A stretch of 64,000 nt of DNA from Ignelater luminosus (GCA_011009095.1 VTPC01000398.1:1-64000), one strand, 5' to 3'; shown: positions 10,801-25,200, counted from the first letter of the stretch. Program-made: numbers and translations. The notes: generated by a model not told the origin, from the sequence alone.

Positions 10801-13800
10801 GTTTCTGCTTTCACATTATTTGACAAAGCATTAATATAAGTAATAACTACAGCAACGGGCCGAAGATTGAAACTTGGGTAGTACGTAGCTTATGCCAATG
10901 CAAGAGTTTTAAGTTTTTTTGCCAACTGCTTCAAGGTTGATAACGATAACATTTCTAATACAACCAAAAATTAACAAAATAGGTTTTTGAAGTGAAGTTT
11001 TTTAAAATCTCTACAAAGAAACATCAGATCACAATACACTCATTTCTATTACCTCAGGCTTATGGATGAGTATCTTGAAAGCATTATAGTTCTATAAATA
11101 AAGACTTTAAAATTTAGTATCGTGACTTGAGAGGTGAATTCAGTCTTGTTAATTAATCCTATACTTTACTCTTAAAGAATGGTTTCCAAGATTACATGTC
11201 ATGATTTTAGATTAGTTTGAAAATTAGTATCTCAGTACCTTTTATTTCATGATTCTCGATGAATATGCAGCTTTAACGATAGACACAAACTGAGTTGTTC
11301 AGGGTTACTTAAATTACTTATTATTAAAAATTTTCTAAATTCTGTACATAGTTTGTTTCATTCCAGCTTGAAACGTCTTAGGCATTTAATTTCTTTTACT
11401 ACCCCCACTTACAAAAATTATATATAACCCAAATTTCCAATATTCAGAATAAATAATCTGCAATGTTCCAGACAAATATTATTGGTTGCAAAACTCAGGT
11501 GTTATTCTACTTACACTGTTCAATGGTGGATAAAATTGGTTGGGATCTAGACATTATATCACTAACAAAACCAAAAGTTTCACTTTTAATTTCTAAAGGA
11601 GGTAATTACCTACAAAAGCTAATTTCAACCCAGTTGTTCAAATTTTCTATTCAACATCTTAAATATTTCAAAACTTCATCAAAACCGTTTTCGTAGATAT
11701 TCGATTTCAATAACAACAGAATGGAGAACTAATGCCAAATATTCCTTTGGGCAAAGCTATAGCATACATTTTATTGACGTCTTGCTCTAGTATTAAAAGA
11801 GGCTTATTGTTTCGATGATACCTAACGGAAACTACGATGTGACGCCGACCGACGGTAACAAAAACGTACATAAATAAAAACTCAAATTAAAAGTCAGGTG
11901 TCGTGTTATAGAATAACGTAAATATTTGCCTTCATCTAATTATTTCGCTTCTATTTTTACGTTTTCTTTAACCTTGTATTCACGTGAATATTTTCGATCA
12001 GGCTGTTATAGGGTGGTGTGGATAAAGAAATGATAAAACCCCAAGAAAAATATGAATTATTCTTTTCTCAACACTTTCTGCAATCATACAAGATAACGGA
12101 TGATTTAAAAGTATTTAAATGACGTTTTTGGGATTTTACAGAATTGGAGTAATATTACGTTTTGCAATTCACATCCCCTGCGTCAAGTCGTCATTTATGT
12201 ACTAGAATCCGAGTTCTTTCAGCTATGTATCCTATGAGCGTTAAAAATAGGCGGTTTTAAAGCATTTTCCATTCAAGTTATCTTAGTTTGATACTTCTTT
12301 AAAGCGATAGCAACCGAAATATTTAGGGTAGTCACAGTAACTATTCAATCAGTCTTTTGTCTTTTTATAACATTTAGTTTTAGGAGACAACTCTAGAACT
12401 ATTCTTTCTAAGCCAATTTGAACCTTCTGAGAGCAAAGTTTTGTTTTTTGTGCATTTCTAAACACTCTTAACTAACATGGCAAAGTCCTTATCAACATTT
12501 TAACGCCATCATTGAATTCTTCAAATTAAAACATACTAAGAACAAAAATACTTATTAGTGATCACAAGTTTCGGTAGTTACAATGTTCATAAGAATCTTT
12601 CATATTAAAACAAATGCAGGTATGAATTTTGTGATGTATGGTATGATATGACGACTGTTTCAGGTACAATTTTCAGGAAAAAGCACTTTTAACTATAGGA
12701 CTGTAAACTGTACTCCACTAAGTTCATACTACAATTACGTATAGAAATTTTACAACCAAGAATTGAAAAAGAAGATTTTTTCCTTTAGACAACCTATATT
12801 TTCAGCAACTTCTCTGTTTTGCTATGTTTCATCACTCTTTTTATAATCATCATTTATACATAATTTACAAAAGTTAACCTTTACCTAAGACTAATTTTAG
12901 AAGGTGAGGATCTACTTACAATACTCATGCCAAATATTTAATGCAACCAAAAGGAAAAAACTTTTATATGGTACAATTTTTATTTCTTGTTTCTCTTTTG
13001 CAATTCCATCGATTTTCTAACTAAATTCATAAAATCAAACAAGGTAGGCACATTCTCCGTAAATTGACAACATTTAAGTGTCCAAAGAGGACGGAATAGT
13101 GGATCTTTGTACAATTTACTGGTTTCACAAGTTGTGCATCTTCACCATTCATTCGAAAAAAGGAATACGAAACGCTGTCTAAATTGCTCTATTTTATAGA
13201 AAAGAACAACACTAGTGGGCGATGATGGATTATAAATTTAGTTATATTCACCCAATTCGTATTATCTGTTATATAGATTTGTGACAAAAGATCATCCTAC
13301 GCAGGCAGCCGTACAAAAACGCTAACGTGTGGGTTGACTAGTTTCTGAGACAAACGTAGAATATACATATTATTGCTTAAGAAAACAAATTAAATATATC
13401 TCAGAATTTTTCAATAGTAACAAGTGGGATATCAACTTGTATTAAGTTCACTTAACCTTGACATATGTTACACGAAATGTTGTTTAAATTGGTGCGCACC
13501 TGAGCTTTTTAACTCTTCTGAGCAACGCTACAGAAATCTTTTGGTAGCTCTTCTTATTATTCAGATACGTTTCGTCAGTTATTTGAATTTAAAACTTAAC
13601 ATAAACAGTTTATTATCATTGCTTTCTACACGTATAATTTCTAAAAAACTGAACGAAATTATGTCATTTGCCAATTTCATTATCCGTATTTGCGATCGTT
13701 TGTTTTCCAACACAATTACTTGCTGATGTTTGACTGAATATACATTAAGAGTGCTTGAGATTTTATGAGATAAGAATATTTATTATTATAGTGTTTGAAC

Positions 13801-14044
13801 TAATTAATTCTGTGAAATACTGACGTTTAATTAATAAAAAATGTGTTACTAAATTTAAATAACTCAATTTGCTGTGCATACTTTTTCTAACTTTTCTTAC
13901 CTTAACTTTAGCAACAGTTTCTAAAGCAGTACATGACATAAGAAAGTATTATATGATTATAACTTTTGAAGGTAGAAAAGTTTTAAAGTAAGTAAACATT
14001 GTATTAAACTAAACGTCCAACTTCTTATTTATTTTTTATTTTCG
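7815..14044. other. Long AT-rich stretch, no supported gene
   Basis: Six kilobases carry only short, unrelated open frames (for example 8963-9145 and 11463-11696) without known motifs. If the donor at 7809 is real this would be intron. I saw no TIRs, no tandem array and no poly(A)-tailed insertion that I could defend. Confidence 0.55.
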
Positions 14045-14135
14045 TTTATTTATTTATTTATTTAGAAACTGTCTGGCTATTAAAAAAGCCCCAAGAGCTT
14101 TAAGAGCTTTTAACAGGCTAAGTAGGACTTAGGGC
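14045..14135 (-). repeat. (TTTA)n tract with adjoining unique segment, possible retroelement 3' tail
   Basis: Five TTTA units at 14045-14064 abut a denser, less AT-rich segment with the local duplication AAGAGCTTT. On the minus strand this reads as a unique segment ending in (TAAA)n, the usual form of a non-LTR or SINE 3' end. No coding part is visible, so this is a suggestion only. Confidence 0.25.
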
Positions 14136-16707
14136 TAAAGAAGATAAATGAAGGAAACTCAATGATAATTACATTTTTGTAATGTATAGAAGTCACAAGA
14201 AGTTTGTTTAGTGATTGTATTTAAACAGTTTCTCTTTTGAGCAAAAATTATTTGACAATTTTTGTAAATAGCAATAAATATTATAATTTCATGCATAAAA
14301 GTCAATAAATAATTATAAGTACTGCAAATAATTTCAATACCCATCTAAAAACAGAGTGTAGTTAGTTTCCTAAAGTAATCAATTTCTAGACTTTTTATGT
14401 TGTTCTTACTCATAACTTTGAAAAACTCATTTGGTGACTTGAATAAATATTTAAAATCTTATACGGCAAGTATACCATATATATGTGTCCGTACTGCCTA
14501 CCTCCAAAAATAATTTAAAAGTATCCTACCGTTATTTATATTTAATTTAACAGTTTAAACGTGTTCTAGTAAATATTTAATTTAATTAATCAGTGTTATT
14601 GGTTGTTAAATACAAAGTGTAATTCAGTTATAATCATCAATACCATCATTAATTAATTGACACTGTAACGTACTACTACTATATTTCGACATCCACACTT
14701 TTTAAATGTATATATAAGGAGTAACAGCTTTTTCCAAGAAAATAATCCGTTTTCATGTTAAAACAAATTGAGACCCTCGAGACTGTGAACAAAAAAAGAA
14801 AAAAAAAAGCGAATTATCATTAAATTATAAAACACTCATCAATAAAGAGCTGTCGGGAAAATCTATTTTTCAATCAGGTTAAATACATTTTACGTAACAA
14901 AGCATCACAAGCTGATATAATTTTTTTTATTTCTCGGTATCAAAACTTCAATAAAGAAAAATCAAAACAATTTAGAACCAACGCAGAAAAATAACGAAAA
15001 TAAAAGAAAACCTAGAACGAAGTTACATTACCCATTAGGTGAACTTCTTTGATGTTCTGTTCAGAAAACGTTGTTCTACATTTGCTATATTAAAGAGATA
15101 ATATCAGAAAGACATTCAGAGCTACGTGGTAACTTCTAAAGAAAATTCAGCATTATGGATGTTCATTATTTCTAACGTGTTGTAGATACGCAGACTTCAA
15201 ACTTTATAGTTTAAATTCATCGCAGACTAAATGCTTTTGTAACAAAATTACTAGTACTCTCTTGCTGTCTTTTATGGTAAATGAGATGCAAATTATAAAC
15301 TAAGAAACTAGAAGTGCAGTTATTTGCGATAGAATTAGAATATTAGGTAAAATATTTTTTTGAAGATTAACATTAGATTTAGAAACTATCAGGGGCTACG
15401 ACGATGATAAACAAAATATTTATTAATATTCCTTTATGAAACATAATATTAAATCCCCTTCACTTAAATTGTAATATTAAGACTGACATTTTACTGTGTT
15501 AATATTAAATCACCAGCTCGAGCAAGCGTGGATTAATAAAGTATTGAAATCAAATGAATGTTTACCTACATTAATTTATCATAGCCACATGCATTTGTAT
15601 CTAGTACATCAGAATTTTAAAAAAAAGAAACTTCCAACTAATGCAACATTGAATAATTGAGTAATATTTACTCTCAAAAAGGTTGATTGATTGCTTGCCA
15701 TTAAAGCTCTTTAGATTTATATTAAATTTTTCGGAATCGTTATGCTGATCCTTAAGTAACGGTTAAAATATAAGTGCGTGTCTTTTAGACGTATTTTTAA
15801 GATCCTCAGAGCTTATATCCTATTCCTTTTTGTAAGGATATAAAGTTTGAATTTTACGAGCTTCCTCTCAGAAAATGTGAACTTCCAAGTTTCACCACAA
15901 ATATTTCAACTACGAAACTAAGTTTTGCGATGTTATTTGGATAGATATTAATTTGTCATTTGTGAATTTGTCAACGCTTTATGCTGACTTTTTTGTAAAT
16001 AAAGATTTTTAAATAGTTGTTATATTTAAAAAGCTTGCTGATAACTATTAACAGAAAAGTTTGTGAATTTAAGAAACAATATTATTGAGATTTCTTCAAA
16101 TATTTCATGTCAGAGCTGGATTCATCTACTAAGAGATTTTGTTCGTGAATTGGTAAAACCGAATTATCTTCATGGTTATAATTTGAGTTAAAGTTTTAAT
16201 TTTATTTGAATTACCTAGGCTTTGTTACTAAATCCTTTTAAAGTCCCTTATACTTTATGAAACTTATTTCCTAATTAATAAATAAAATTCTAATCTAGTT
16301 AACTTTAAAAAAATTCTTTTGATGTTACTTCTAATAAGGTTTTAATAATATTTTGATTTTTAGAAGAAAGATCTTGTTCAATTTTTCGTTAACTTCTTAA
16401 TAAATAAATTGGTACAGATTGTGTTTCAAAAATTAGAATGGAAATTCTTTAATTAGAGACGTCTTTTGAACAGTAATCAGGTCCTACACTTAAGTTGTTT
16501 TTGCCGCGTAACCAAATATAATAAATCTTCCAGAAATGCAAAATAATGGAAAAACACAAAAAACGGAAGTTAAAAATAGATATCTCTTTATTTGAGATGC
16601 TAATATGATCTGTAACGAGTATTATTACATCATCCGTTAAAACCTATAATATTATTTATTTTCAGCCTTTTAGCATTTTGTCTACCATGTAATTTTGCAC
16701 TTTACAT
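14136..16707. other. AT-rich stretch, nothing supported
   Basis: Short chance open frames only (14159-14344, minus). A/T-rich homopolymer tracts occur near 14791-14811. No repeat structure was identified. Confidence 0.55.
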
Positions 16708-16742
16708 CAGCGGTTCTTAAACTGTGAGTGAGGGGGGAGGCA
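16708..16742 (+). repeat. hAT-like terminal sequence, unpaired
   Basis: CAGCGGTTCTTAAACTGTGA followed by a G-rich run resembles the common hAT terminus of the form CAG(C/T)GGTTCT(C/T)AAAC. I found no inverted partner and no flanking 8-bp duplication, so this would be a broken end or a coincidence. Confidence 0.3.
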
Positions 16743-17643
16743 CGGGTTTACCAAAAATCCAACAAAATATTTTACAAGAACAAAAATAGCAACAACAACC
16801 ATTTTAATTTATTGAAATACAGATAAATATACGAAAATAGTTTTTAATTATTCATTAAAAACAGTGTTAATATCTTTTGAAGTCGTTTCAAAATTTTCGA
16901 AACATAATTTCAAATTCAAATAGAACTCCAGTTTTAAATATTAATATCAGTCTCAACAGTTGCACCTATCAGACCTCTCTATTACTTGCTCTACCTATCT
17001 ACCACCAAGTTTCAGCGAACATAAATCTCAAATTGTCCCTAACAGTCACGAGTTTGTGCAGGGAAAATGTGTCCGTTCCAACAACATTGATTACAATTCG
17101 AAATTAGTTGTTCCAACAAACTGCAAACTACAATATCACGCCGTGTGATAAAATAAATAATGTTTGAACAGTTAAGCACTGCTTGCAAATCTTGCACTTT
17201 GAGCTTTAGAAAAGTAATTTAAATTCTTCAAGTAGATCAGGATCTTTTATTCGAGCAAATCTTCTGTGAAAGGAAGTAATCGAAAGAGTGGACTCCATGC
17301 TGAACTATAGAACGTTGGAACGAGTAAGTATTGCGGCGTTGTCATGATTTGCAATATTTCCCACCACTTACTAACTTAACACTCTTTGCAACCAGGATAA
17401 CTGAAAAATAATCTCCGTTAAATAGGTACTATGTAAAAATCTGACAATTAATTACGGAGAGCTAAAAGCGTTGCTACATAATCATCATCCGTTAGACTAA
17501 AGTTTATGTGAAAACTCTCTTGTAGCGTGATACTCATTTTTAGCTTTTCTTTTATCTACGCATATTTTACATTGATAGTTTCTAAGAGAACATAGTAGGT
17601 ATGTACCATATGTAACGCACTATGATGCATGTTATTTACATTA

Positions 17644-17888
17644 CCGTAGTTAAAAATCCGACTTTAAAATCAAGCTTTTTCTATTCTCTTTGATATTTTG
17701 TCGGGTTTTTCTAAAGAAAAGGTTTATAATAAGAAAACAAAGAATTTGATGATCTATGTCCATTTCTTAATAAAAACTTGTTTAAAAGAAAAAACTTCGT
17801 GTACGTTTCCGTAGTTTAAAAATCAAGTTTTCTGTTTTCTTTGATGATCTATGTCTATTTCTTAATAGAAACTTGTTTAAGAAAAAAG
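17644..17888. repeat. Degenerate direct repeats
   Basis: The block TTTGATGATCTATGTC, continuing through ATTTCTTAATA and AAACTTGTTTAA, occurs at 17745-17794 and again at 17840-17887, an offset of 95 bp. A related lead-in, CCGTAGTT followed by AAAAATC, occurs at 17644 and 17809. The second occurrence is joined to the second block, so the local sequence looks like two or three diverged copies of one unit. Confidence 0.7.
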
Positions 17889-18323
17889 TTGTAAATTTAA
17901 AAAACTTGAGACTTTCTGAATAAAGCTGAGTTGTATGAGAGCAAGAATTTTTGGAAATTTATACCTTTTTCAACTTTGCTTAAGTCAAATTTTATTTGTA
18001 GATGGAAAAAAGGAATTGGAAGAGTTTTACTTCATAAGTTGACTCGACTATGCCGATAGTAAATTGAAAAACAAATTCCTGGACATTTACCTACTTGTTA
18101 CATTTAAAATTTCTAAACTTGTGAGGAAACAATAAAGCCTGAGACTTCTCACAAAAGTTAATTTTTGAAGTTACAGCTGCTGAAAAGTTTTGTTTACAAT
18201 TACTCGCAATTTTACATTTTAACCGCCTTTGCTTTCTAAAAAATTACAAGAATTTTTGGTAGTAAGTATGCTTTAGAAAACACGAAGTCACTGCAACAAA
18301 ATAAAAATTAATAACAATTTTTA

Positions 18324-18462
18324 AAGTTTGGTTGTTTCAAACTTACACAAAAATTACTTACAGTGTTTTATTTCCAAAGTTTCAATGAGATATCTCATCC
18401 TCCAAACGTTAGAAGTAGAACACTACAAGTAATTTTTGTGTAATTTTTAAATAGCCAAACCT
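18324..18462. mobile_element. 139-bp foldback / miniature inverted-repeat element
   Basis: The two ends are inverted copies over about 46 bp. The best-conserved part is TTACACAAAAATTACTT (left, from 18343) against AAGTAATTTTTGTGTAA (right, ending 18444). Outer bases pair with more mismatches (AAGTTTGG against CCAAACCT). The centre contains the perfect palindrome ATGAGATATCTCAT. The unit has no coding capacity. This is the form of a MITE or foldback element, and a transcript would fold into a long hairpin. Confidence 0.7.
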
Positions 18463-18469
18463 AAAGAAC

Positions 18470-21400
18470 CTAATATCCAAATATACAAATCAGTGGCCAA
18501 CAACCAAACCTACGCTACGCATTTAAAATTAATGGGAGATAGATGGGAACCAAAAACCTATAACGGCCTTACACTGTCAGTTAGCCACCGGTCTGATTAA
18601 TCTTCTTTTCAGTCAGTGTATGGTAATTTAGTGGTGGTGGAACAAAAAGTAACAAGCGAGTACGCAGACTTGGTCTTGGTGGTGAATGGATAAGATGATA
18701 TGGAGTACGTACGAAGCAGATAGCTCAAAATCACTTGTCATCTTTCCGTCAGATTTCCGTATAGATCTTGAGTTTTATAACTCTCCAGCTCAAACATGTC
18801 AAAATATGTATTGTTAAAATGTTATTGACAAACAAGATACGTTCAACATTATTCTTTCATTTAAATGATTTATTCATGACTATGGACTCATGGACTTAAT
18901 ATTAAGTGCCATAAAACTCAAGATCCATTCGAAAACCATGACCGATTGGAGTTCGCAATACCACTACTTGGTTAAAGTGGAATTATGTGGAATCACCGAT
19001 CGGTCAGTGGACAGCCTAAGTATGAGCAGTCCGACGGAATCAAAAGCGATGGGAGATGCAATGAGACTTTGGTAGATTGCAAGGGCAGCTTGAAGATGAC
19101 TCTACATAGTAACAGGCGATGCTGAAATGGTTTGGACTCCCCAGTCCCAATGGATGTTTGAAGTAGAAGTTGAGTAAACGGCCTACGAATTGAGGTCCCC
19201 CAACCTTAATCAGGGTAACAGGTTGTTTCTTGGTAATAAATAAGGAAACGGTAAAGGCACCTTTCCAACGTCTTCATTTTTTTTACATAGCACCGAATAC
19301 TGATATAAACGAGGCTGCCCAGTCTCCCTTATAACTTGACTGTTATGCTTTCACTTTTTTAAATAACAATAGAACTTTGAAGGAATCCAGTCTAAGAACA
19401 TGTAAATACAACTGGATACATTTAAGATAGTACCGAAGATTGTAAAACACCGTAAGACGATTTACAGAGTGTGAGCATTTTCAGAAATTTGCAAGACTCA
19501 AGAAAAACTCGTTACGTGACACAAAAAAAGTTATGAACAATAAAAATTATATGATATAAATAAAATGAAACTGACTATGATCATTTATACACAACTGCAT
19601 GCTGGCAGATCTTTTTTATTTTGCCGTTTATTCCAGAACTACTTTTTCTAACTAGAATAATCATTAATAGTTCTAGTAAGACTGGAGATTGTAGTATATA
19701 GATTTCTAAAAAAAGTGAAACAAGTTTTTTCTAGGTATATTTTGATACCTGATATGTTATTTCTTTTTAATAGAATCTAAAATTAATTTAAATCAAATTA
19801 GCTTTATATTTTTATAAATCATTAAATAAAGTAGAAATTTTTAGAGCAAATTACATAAAAATCTGCTTTTCCCTCAAAAGACCACTGACATGCAAATGCA
19901 CACAATGCACTTTCAACAACCCAGCTTAATTTGTTTGTTTCATTCTCATTTCCGTCACATTATTCGTTTCTAGTAATCGTACTCGGGAGTCGTAAAAACA
20001 CATTTAACGAGAAAGTATTCAAATGTATTCATTAAATTTAAAACTTACATTGCGCTTTTCTCCCCTGTTTACTTAAGAATAATTAATTTCAAAGTAAGTA
20101 TGCTCGATTTGCGAAGTGAAAAATTTGGAAGTCAGGTGTCCGCATGTGAAAACAATATAAGTGTTCTGATCTACTAAAAAATTTAAGACTTATGTTAACC
20201 TGGAAGTCCAAACACCAAACTGCCTACCATTCTTGAATCCCAATGAACGAATCGAGAATAAATTAGTTTCCATATAGGTTTCTTTGAACAAAGATTGGTT
20301 TTATCGATTTAATCTAACTTTAAAAGTTTTTATTTTTTCTGTAAATGAATGTTTAATACTACATAATACAAACTGTATATGCATGTACCTTACGTTTTAA
20401 TCTTTACAGATTTCTCTTTGATGTCATCAAACAAAGAATATGAAATTATTAAATGATACAAAGAGTTTCCTTCGGTGAATTGGTCCCCCAAGCAAACTTA
20501 CCATAAGAAAACGATGTCAGATCAAAGAAATTCGGTTAAATCTTCCTTTCTGTTTGTGCCTCTGTTTTCAGTTGCCGAAAATTTAAGAAAAACCCCCAAG
20601 CAATGCTGTTCCGAAAAACTTAATAACGTTGCTGCTACTGCGTTTGTTGTAGTCGTAATATTAAAATTGGTTAGACGTATTTTACAATATAATCAAAGCA
20701 TGTCATATTGTTTAAATTGTAAATTAAATACGTTTTATCAACTTTGACATTTATCACTGAGGAAATTTTTATTGCTGGTATATAAAATGAGGAAATATCC
20801 TTGTTATTCGGTTTATATTAGTTCTTTGCAACCAGCATTTTAGAATTTAAACAAAGATAGATGTTGGTTAATATGATTCACTTTAATAGTTACTTGTATG
20901 ACTTTGTACTACATACGTATAGAAGAGTAAATTTTAATTTAGTCTAATTAAAATAAGAGATGCGTGTTATTTAGACATGAGCATATAGTCTGTACAGTAA
21001 CTAATTTTGTACCAATTTTAAGTAATAGAATTAAACCACAGAAGCAAAATTACTACCCCTGTAAGAATGTAACAATCACTTAGGTCTCCACAATATCGTC
21101 AATATTAGCAATAAACTTTGGTTTAGTTTTGTATCTTTTACAGTTCGTCAATATAACTTAAATCGTCACTTTTAATGCGTGTTATCTATGGACAAAACTT
21201 ACAATGAGACATACTGTTATATGTCGTTTAAAAGGTTTATTCTACTTGCTATTTCCTAAAAAAAAAGATTAAATTCCCAACGTTTAGTTGTTTTATTTAG
21301 TAAAAGTTTTTCGTATTTCCCCATTAGTCTTTATTTATTAGTCTTCAATGTTTTCTACTATTAGAATTTAAGCAATTCGTTTATTTTTGCTATTTTAAAT

Positions 21401-21990
21401 GACCAATTGCTGCAATTTAACTTTATTCACATTAACCAACTACTAACGCAAATCGATCACTCCATTGCACTGCATTCATCTGTTAAGTAGCGGTAGTTGT
21501 TTTAAGTTCTAACGTACATAAACAGCAGAAATTGTCATTATAACCAGAGTTCTATAAGACTAACAAATAAAAGTAAAATTCAAATCACCATTTCCACTTA
21601 CAACTTCAATTTTTATTTTTTGAAAGACGTGGCACAGAAAAAGCGGTGTTTGAGTATTCACCCTTCATGTCAGAGAAACTACAAGTTCAAGATAGCAAAT
21701 AAAAGGTGGCTCTATGATCTTCTAAATCACAACAACCCACACAGGGTGTTCAATTTAGAAGAATCGGGAAAAATAATAATATAATAAAATCTTCAGGTTG
21801 AAACGTAAATTGTTTAAAAAAAAGTTTAAAGGCTACTGTTAGAGTACCATCACTAAGGCAAGTGAAGAAATCTGAGAAAACTTTGTTGACAAAAATTGAA
21901 TAATACCGAAATGGACAGGTTTAGACAAATATCCACTGTTCTGTTAATTCTAATGGGCCTCTTTGACCTAATTACGATCCATCTAAAGTC
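18470..21990. other. No supported gene; slightly GC-richer subregion at 18.5-19.2 kb
   Basis: The segment 18480-19220 is less AT-rich than its surroundings and has scattered coding-like pieces in different frames, but I recognise no family in it. It may be an old element or an intergenic island. The open frame at 20475-20747 has no motif and starts without ATG. The rest is AT-rich sequence. Confidence 0.45.
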
Positions 21991-21997
21991 ACTTATA

Positions 21998-22245
21998 CTG
22001 TTCTGTTAAGGATAAAGGTCGTATCTACAAGTGTATTATTTTGGGAAAATTGAGAAAGATTGATCGTAGCTGTACCATCAAACTTAAATACGACAAACAT
22101 AGAATTAGATTTTGCGAGTCTTTGAGAGAAGCATACGCCATTTTGATCTAACAAATAGATGCATAAACATGTGGTGATGTGATACATGCAAAAATCTAAA
22201 ACTTGACTAAAACTGCAGATACGACCTTTATCTTTAACAGGGTAG
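21998..22245. mobile_element. 248-bp MITE with TA target duplication
   Basis: Inverted ends of about 31 bp share the block GATAAAGGTCGTATCT with few mismatches elsewhere. TA lies directly outside each end (21996-21997 and 22246-22247). There is no coding capacity. TA duplication points to mobilisation by a Tc1/mariner-type transposase, but the TIR does not match any autonomous element in this window. Confidence 0.75.
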
Positions 22246-22249
22246 TATA

Positions 22250-25200
22250 CGTCTCTTTATGGTAACCTAAACTATTCATGAAATGTTGTTCATCTGTACC
22301 AACCTGTGCTTCATACCCAAAAACTCTTTTATATGATCAGTATCTGTTCCTCAATGACAGGCTAAAAACCATAAACTGAAACCACTAATAAACTCTTCTT
22401 CTCCACAGTGAGTCAGATACTGAACTTGAAATTGATTCTTAAGATCCGGTCTACATGAACAATATTTTATAAAATTCTAAGAAAGCAGGAGAAAATGTCC
22501 TAATTGGTAGATAACTTCTTGAAAGTAATAGTTAAGTCAAAGAAACTTGTATGAATTGCAATTTCTCCATCCGACTGTACTAAAGAAAATTTTTTGGTAT
22601 TTTTTAAGCACAGACAGATGGCATTTTGATATCACCATTTTCAGAATATTATTATAGTAACACCTACCTAACACTTGTGAGTTAGAAAATACCACAAATA
22701 AGAAAAGTGCATGTGGCTGAATTAAATTTCGTGTTTACATCAGAGATTATTGGAATCCAAATCAAAATTCAGGAACTAAATAAATCTTTTAATGAAGAAA
22801 ACGTTTCAGAACTCTGATTAAGATGGACAACGTACTAATGAGTCTAAAAGCGATAGATACTCATTCAGTTTATATTTAATTTATAATTTCGATAGAATTG
22901 ATATAAATTAAATAAGAAATTTTTATTCAATTAGTGATACTTAACGTTAGCATAACCAATTTGGTTAAAAGCGTTTGTGAGATTCAAACGAATCCAATCA
23001 ATAGCATTTTTTCTCAAATAGCTTTGAATTATAGGTATAAGACTAAGACTTTGTACGGCGCACAGCATTGAGCTAATGGTAATCTGAAAACAGTCAATAT
23101 TGATTTACTATTTTCAAATAAACATATTAAAGAAAGAAAACAGATTAAAAACGGGACCTGCTTGAACTCTTATTCAAATACGGTTTTCTTCTTTGAGAAG
23201 CTTAATCTCTTGTCGTTTTTCCCATCTTTTCTAATAAGAGGTTTCTGTAGAAACCCCTTCGTTTATACTACAACTTAATCCATTCATGCTCAAAAAACTG
23301 GGGCAATTCATAAGGATTTAGATGTATTAATTGAAAGGGGTGAACGAACCAGTTCGTAATAACCCGTTTTTTTCATCAGAGAAGAAAGATTTACTTCACC
23401 TGCCCAATACCCGATGGTATTAAAAGAAATGTTACAATTAAGTTTATACTTTAAACAGCGTCCCGTATTCTAAAGGGGTTATTACTGCCACTCCAGGTTT
23501 ATTTAGGTATAAAAGCGTAAAGAAACACGTTCTACTTTTTTGCAATTTTTCAAGTTTAATTGAAATTTTTAAAAATGTTTGTGTTAGAAACAAAAAAGTA
23601 ATGAAAACTCTTTGAATAATTGATAAACAACGTACAAAGTACATTTTGTTGTGTATTTCTGTTTGTTTTTTTTTTGAGAAAAGGGAAAGAGAAGTGTTGC
23701 AAAATAAATAAAAATTAAATTTTAGGTGAAACTAAATTGAATTTTTTAAAATTTACCATAATAATTAATTTAAAAGAATTTAAATAATCACTATTGTATT
23801 TATTATTGATCGTTAACATAACTATTTTGTTTATTTTGTGCTTTTTGTCATTTGTATAATATCGATACCAATTTGCATGTGTTTTGAACGAAACGAAAGT
23901 TGTTGCCTTAAGCAATTTATGGTAATATCGTTTCAGTTATGCTCTGCCATTTAAAGATGGCATGGCATGTAAAATGTATCAAATACAAATGGTGCCGGAG
24001 TTATTTCATAGATATCTTGTTAGCTATAAAAAAATCTTTGATAACTTTTGTCATTTGAGTTCCAAGAAAATACTTTTCTTGTATCTGTTATTACTTGCAG
24101 ACTGTGCCTACTCTACATACAAATTTAATTATATATTTATAAGGTTTCATAATTGCTATGGATTTCATATTATCCTTTATTATAATAAAGAGCAATTTAT
24201 AGTTTATCTTCAATAAATAATACAAGTACTAATTTATTAAAACAAAGAATACAAACATTCTAATAAGCTTAGGAAACACGTTGTAGGAAAAATCATTTTG
24301 CAAAAGAAGAATTTTCCAAAAAGAAGTTAAAATATTTCACAAGAAGAAAGAAAATACTGTCTTTTGATTTAATAGTGATATTGGATTTACGATCAATTTT
24401 ATTTAGTGGCAATTCTTTTGGCATATTGTGGTTAACAAAGCGCATTTCCTATCAAATATGAAAACACTACCAACTATTCAACGCGTGTGAAAAATTTCAG
24501 GTTTCTAGCAAACGGTGTCTTGAGGCAATTACGTCTTTACAGTACATTCTCAATGTATCAAACGTAAAAGATATAAATGTAATATATTTACACACAGAGA
24601 GTTTAATGCAAATATCTACACGATACGCCCCCCCCCCCGGCCTATACAATCAAGTTTTGGTCATTTTTAACATTCGGCTTTGCCGCAGCAGTGATCTGTA
24701 GAAAAACCGAATCTGTTGCCACTGGCGCTTATATTATTGGTTTTTTTTATCATTACATAATGAGAAAAAATGTATTCGTGTTCATTTTGCAAAAAGTCGC
24801 CGAAAGATTGTGTGAGCAAGCAACCAAGCGTACAGTGAAACTACCAAATCGTGTGAATACTGGTTTCAGTATGTACTGACACGGTCAAGAACGCAATTAT
24901 GATTAATATCCAAACACTAGATTTTGTCACCATTTACGTTGGGCTGCTAGGTGTCTTCAATGAAAGTGCATCTGTAACTTTAAAAATCTTCAAGAATTTA
25001 TCAGTAAATATAAAAGACCCCATGCAACTGTTACGACATTACATCATAGCATTACATATTATTGTAGCATGTGCTTTAAGCTAGAAGATTGAAACCTGCA
25101 ACAAAAAAGCACTTTAGAGTTTCATAGAAAAAATGTAAATCAAAAGTTTTTTATTAGTTTTACGTTTAGAAATACTCAGTAACTGGTTGAAAAACTTGAG

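Noticed and set aside
20779-20786. TATATAAA followed by moderately GC-rich sequence, a possible TATA box.
   Set aside because: Such words are frequent in this AT-rich DNA, and there is no initiator, CpG enrichment or splice donor nearby.
21735-21765. ACAGGGTGTTCAATTTAG resembles the ends of the 57.2 kb element.
   Set aside because: No inverted partner and no TA-bounded unit was found, so I did not call an element.
23229-23246. TTTTCTAATAAGAGGT matches the variant DD41D TIR of copy A over 16 bases.
   Set aside because: The outer AAGGG and the following GTTATTTTGA are absent, there is no partner end, and the sequence is AT-rich enough for a chance match.
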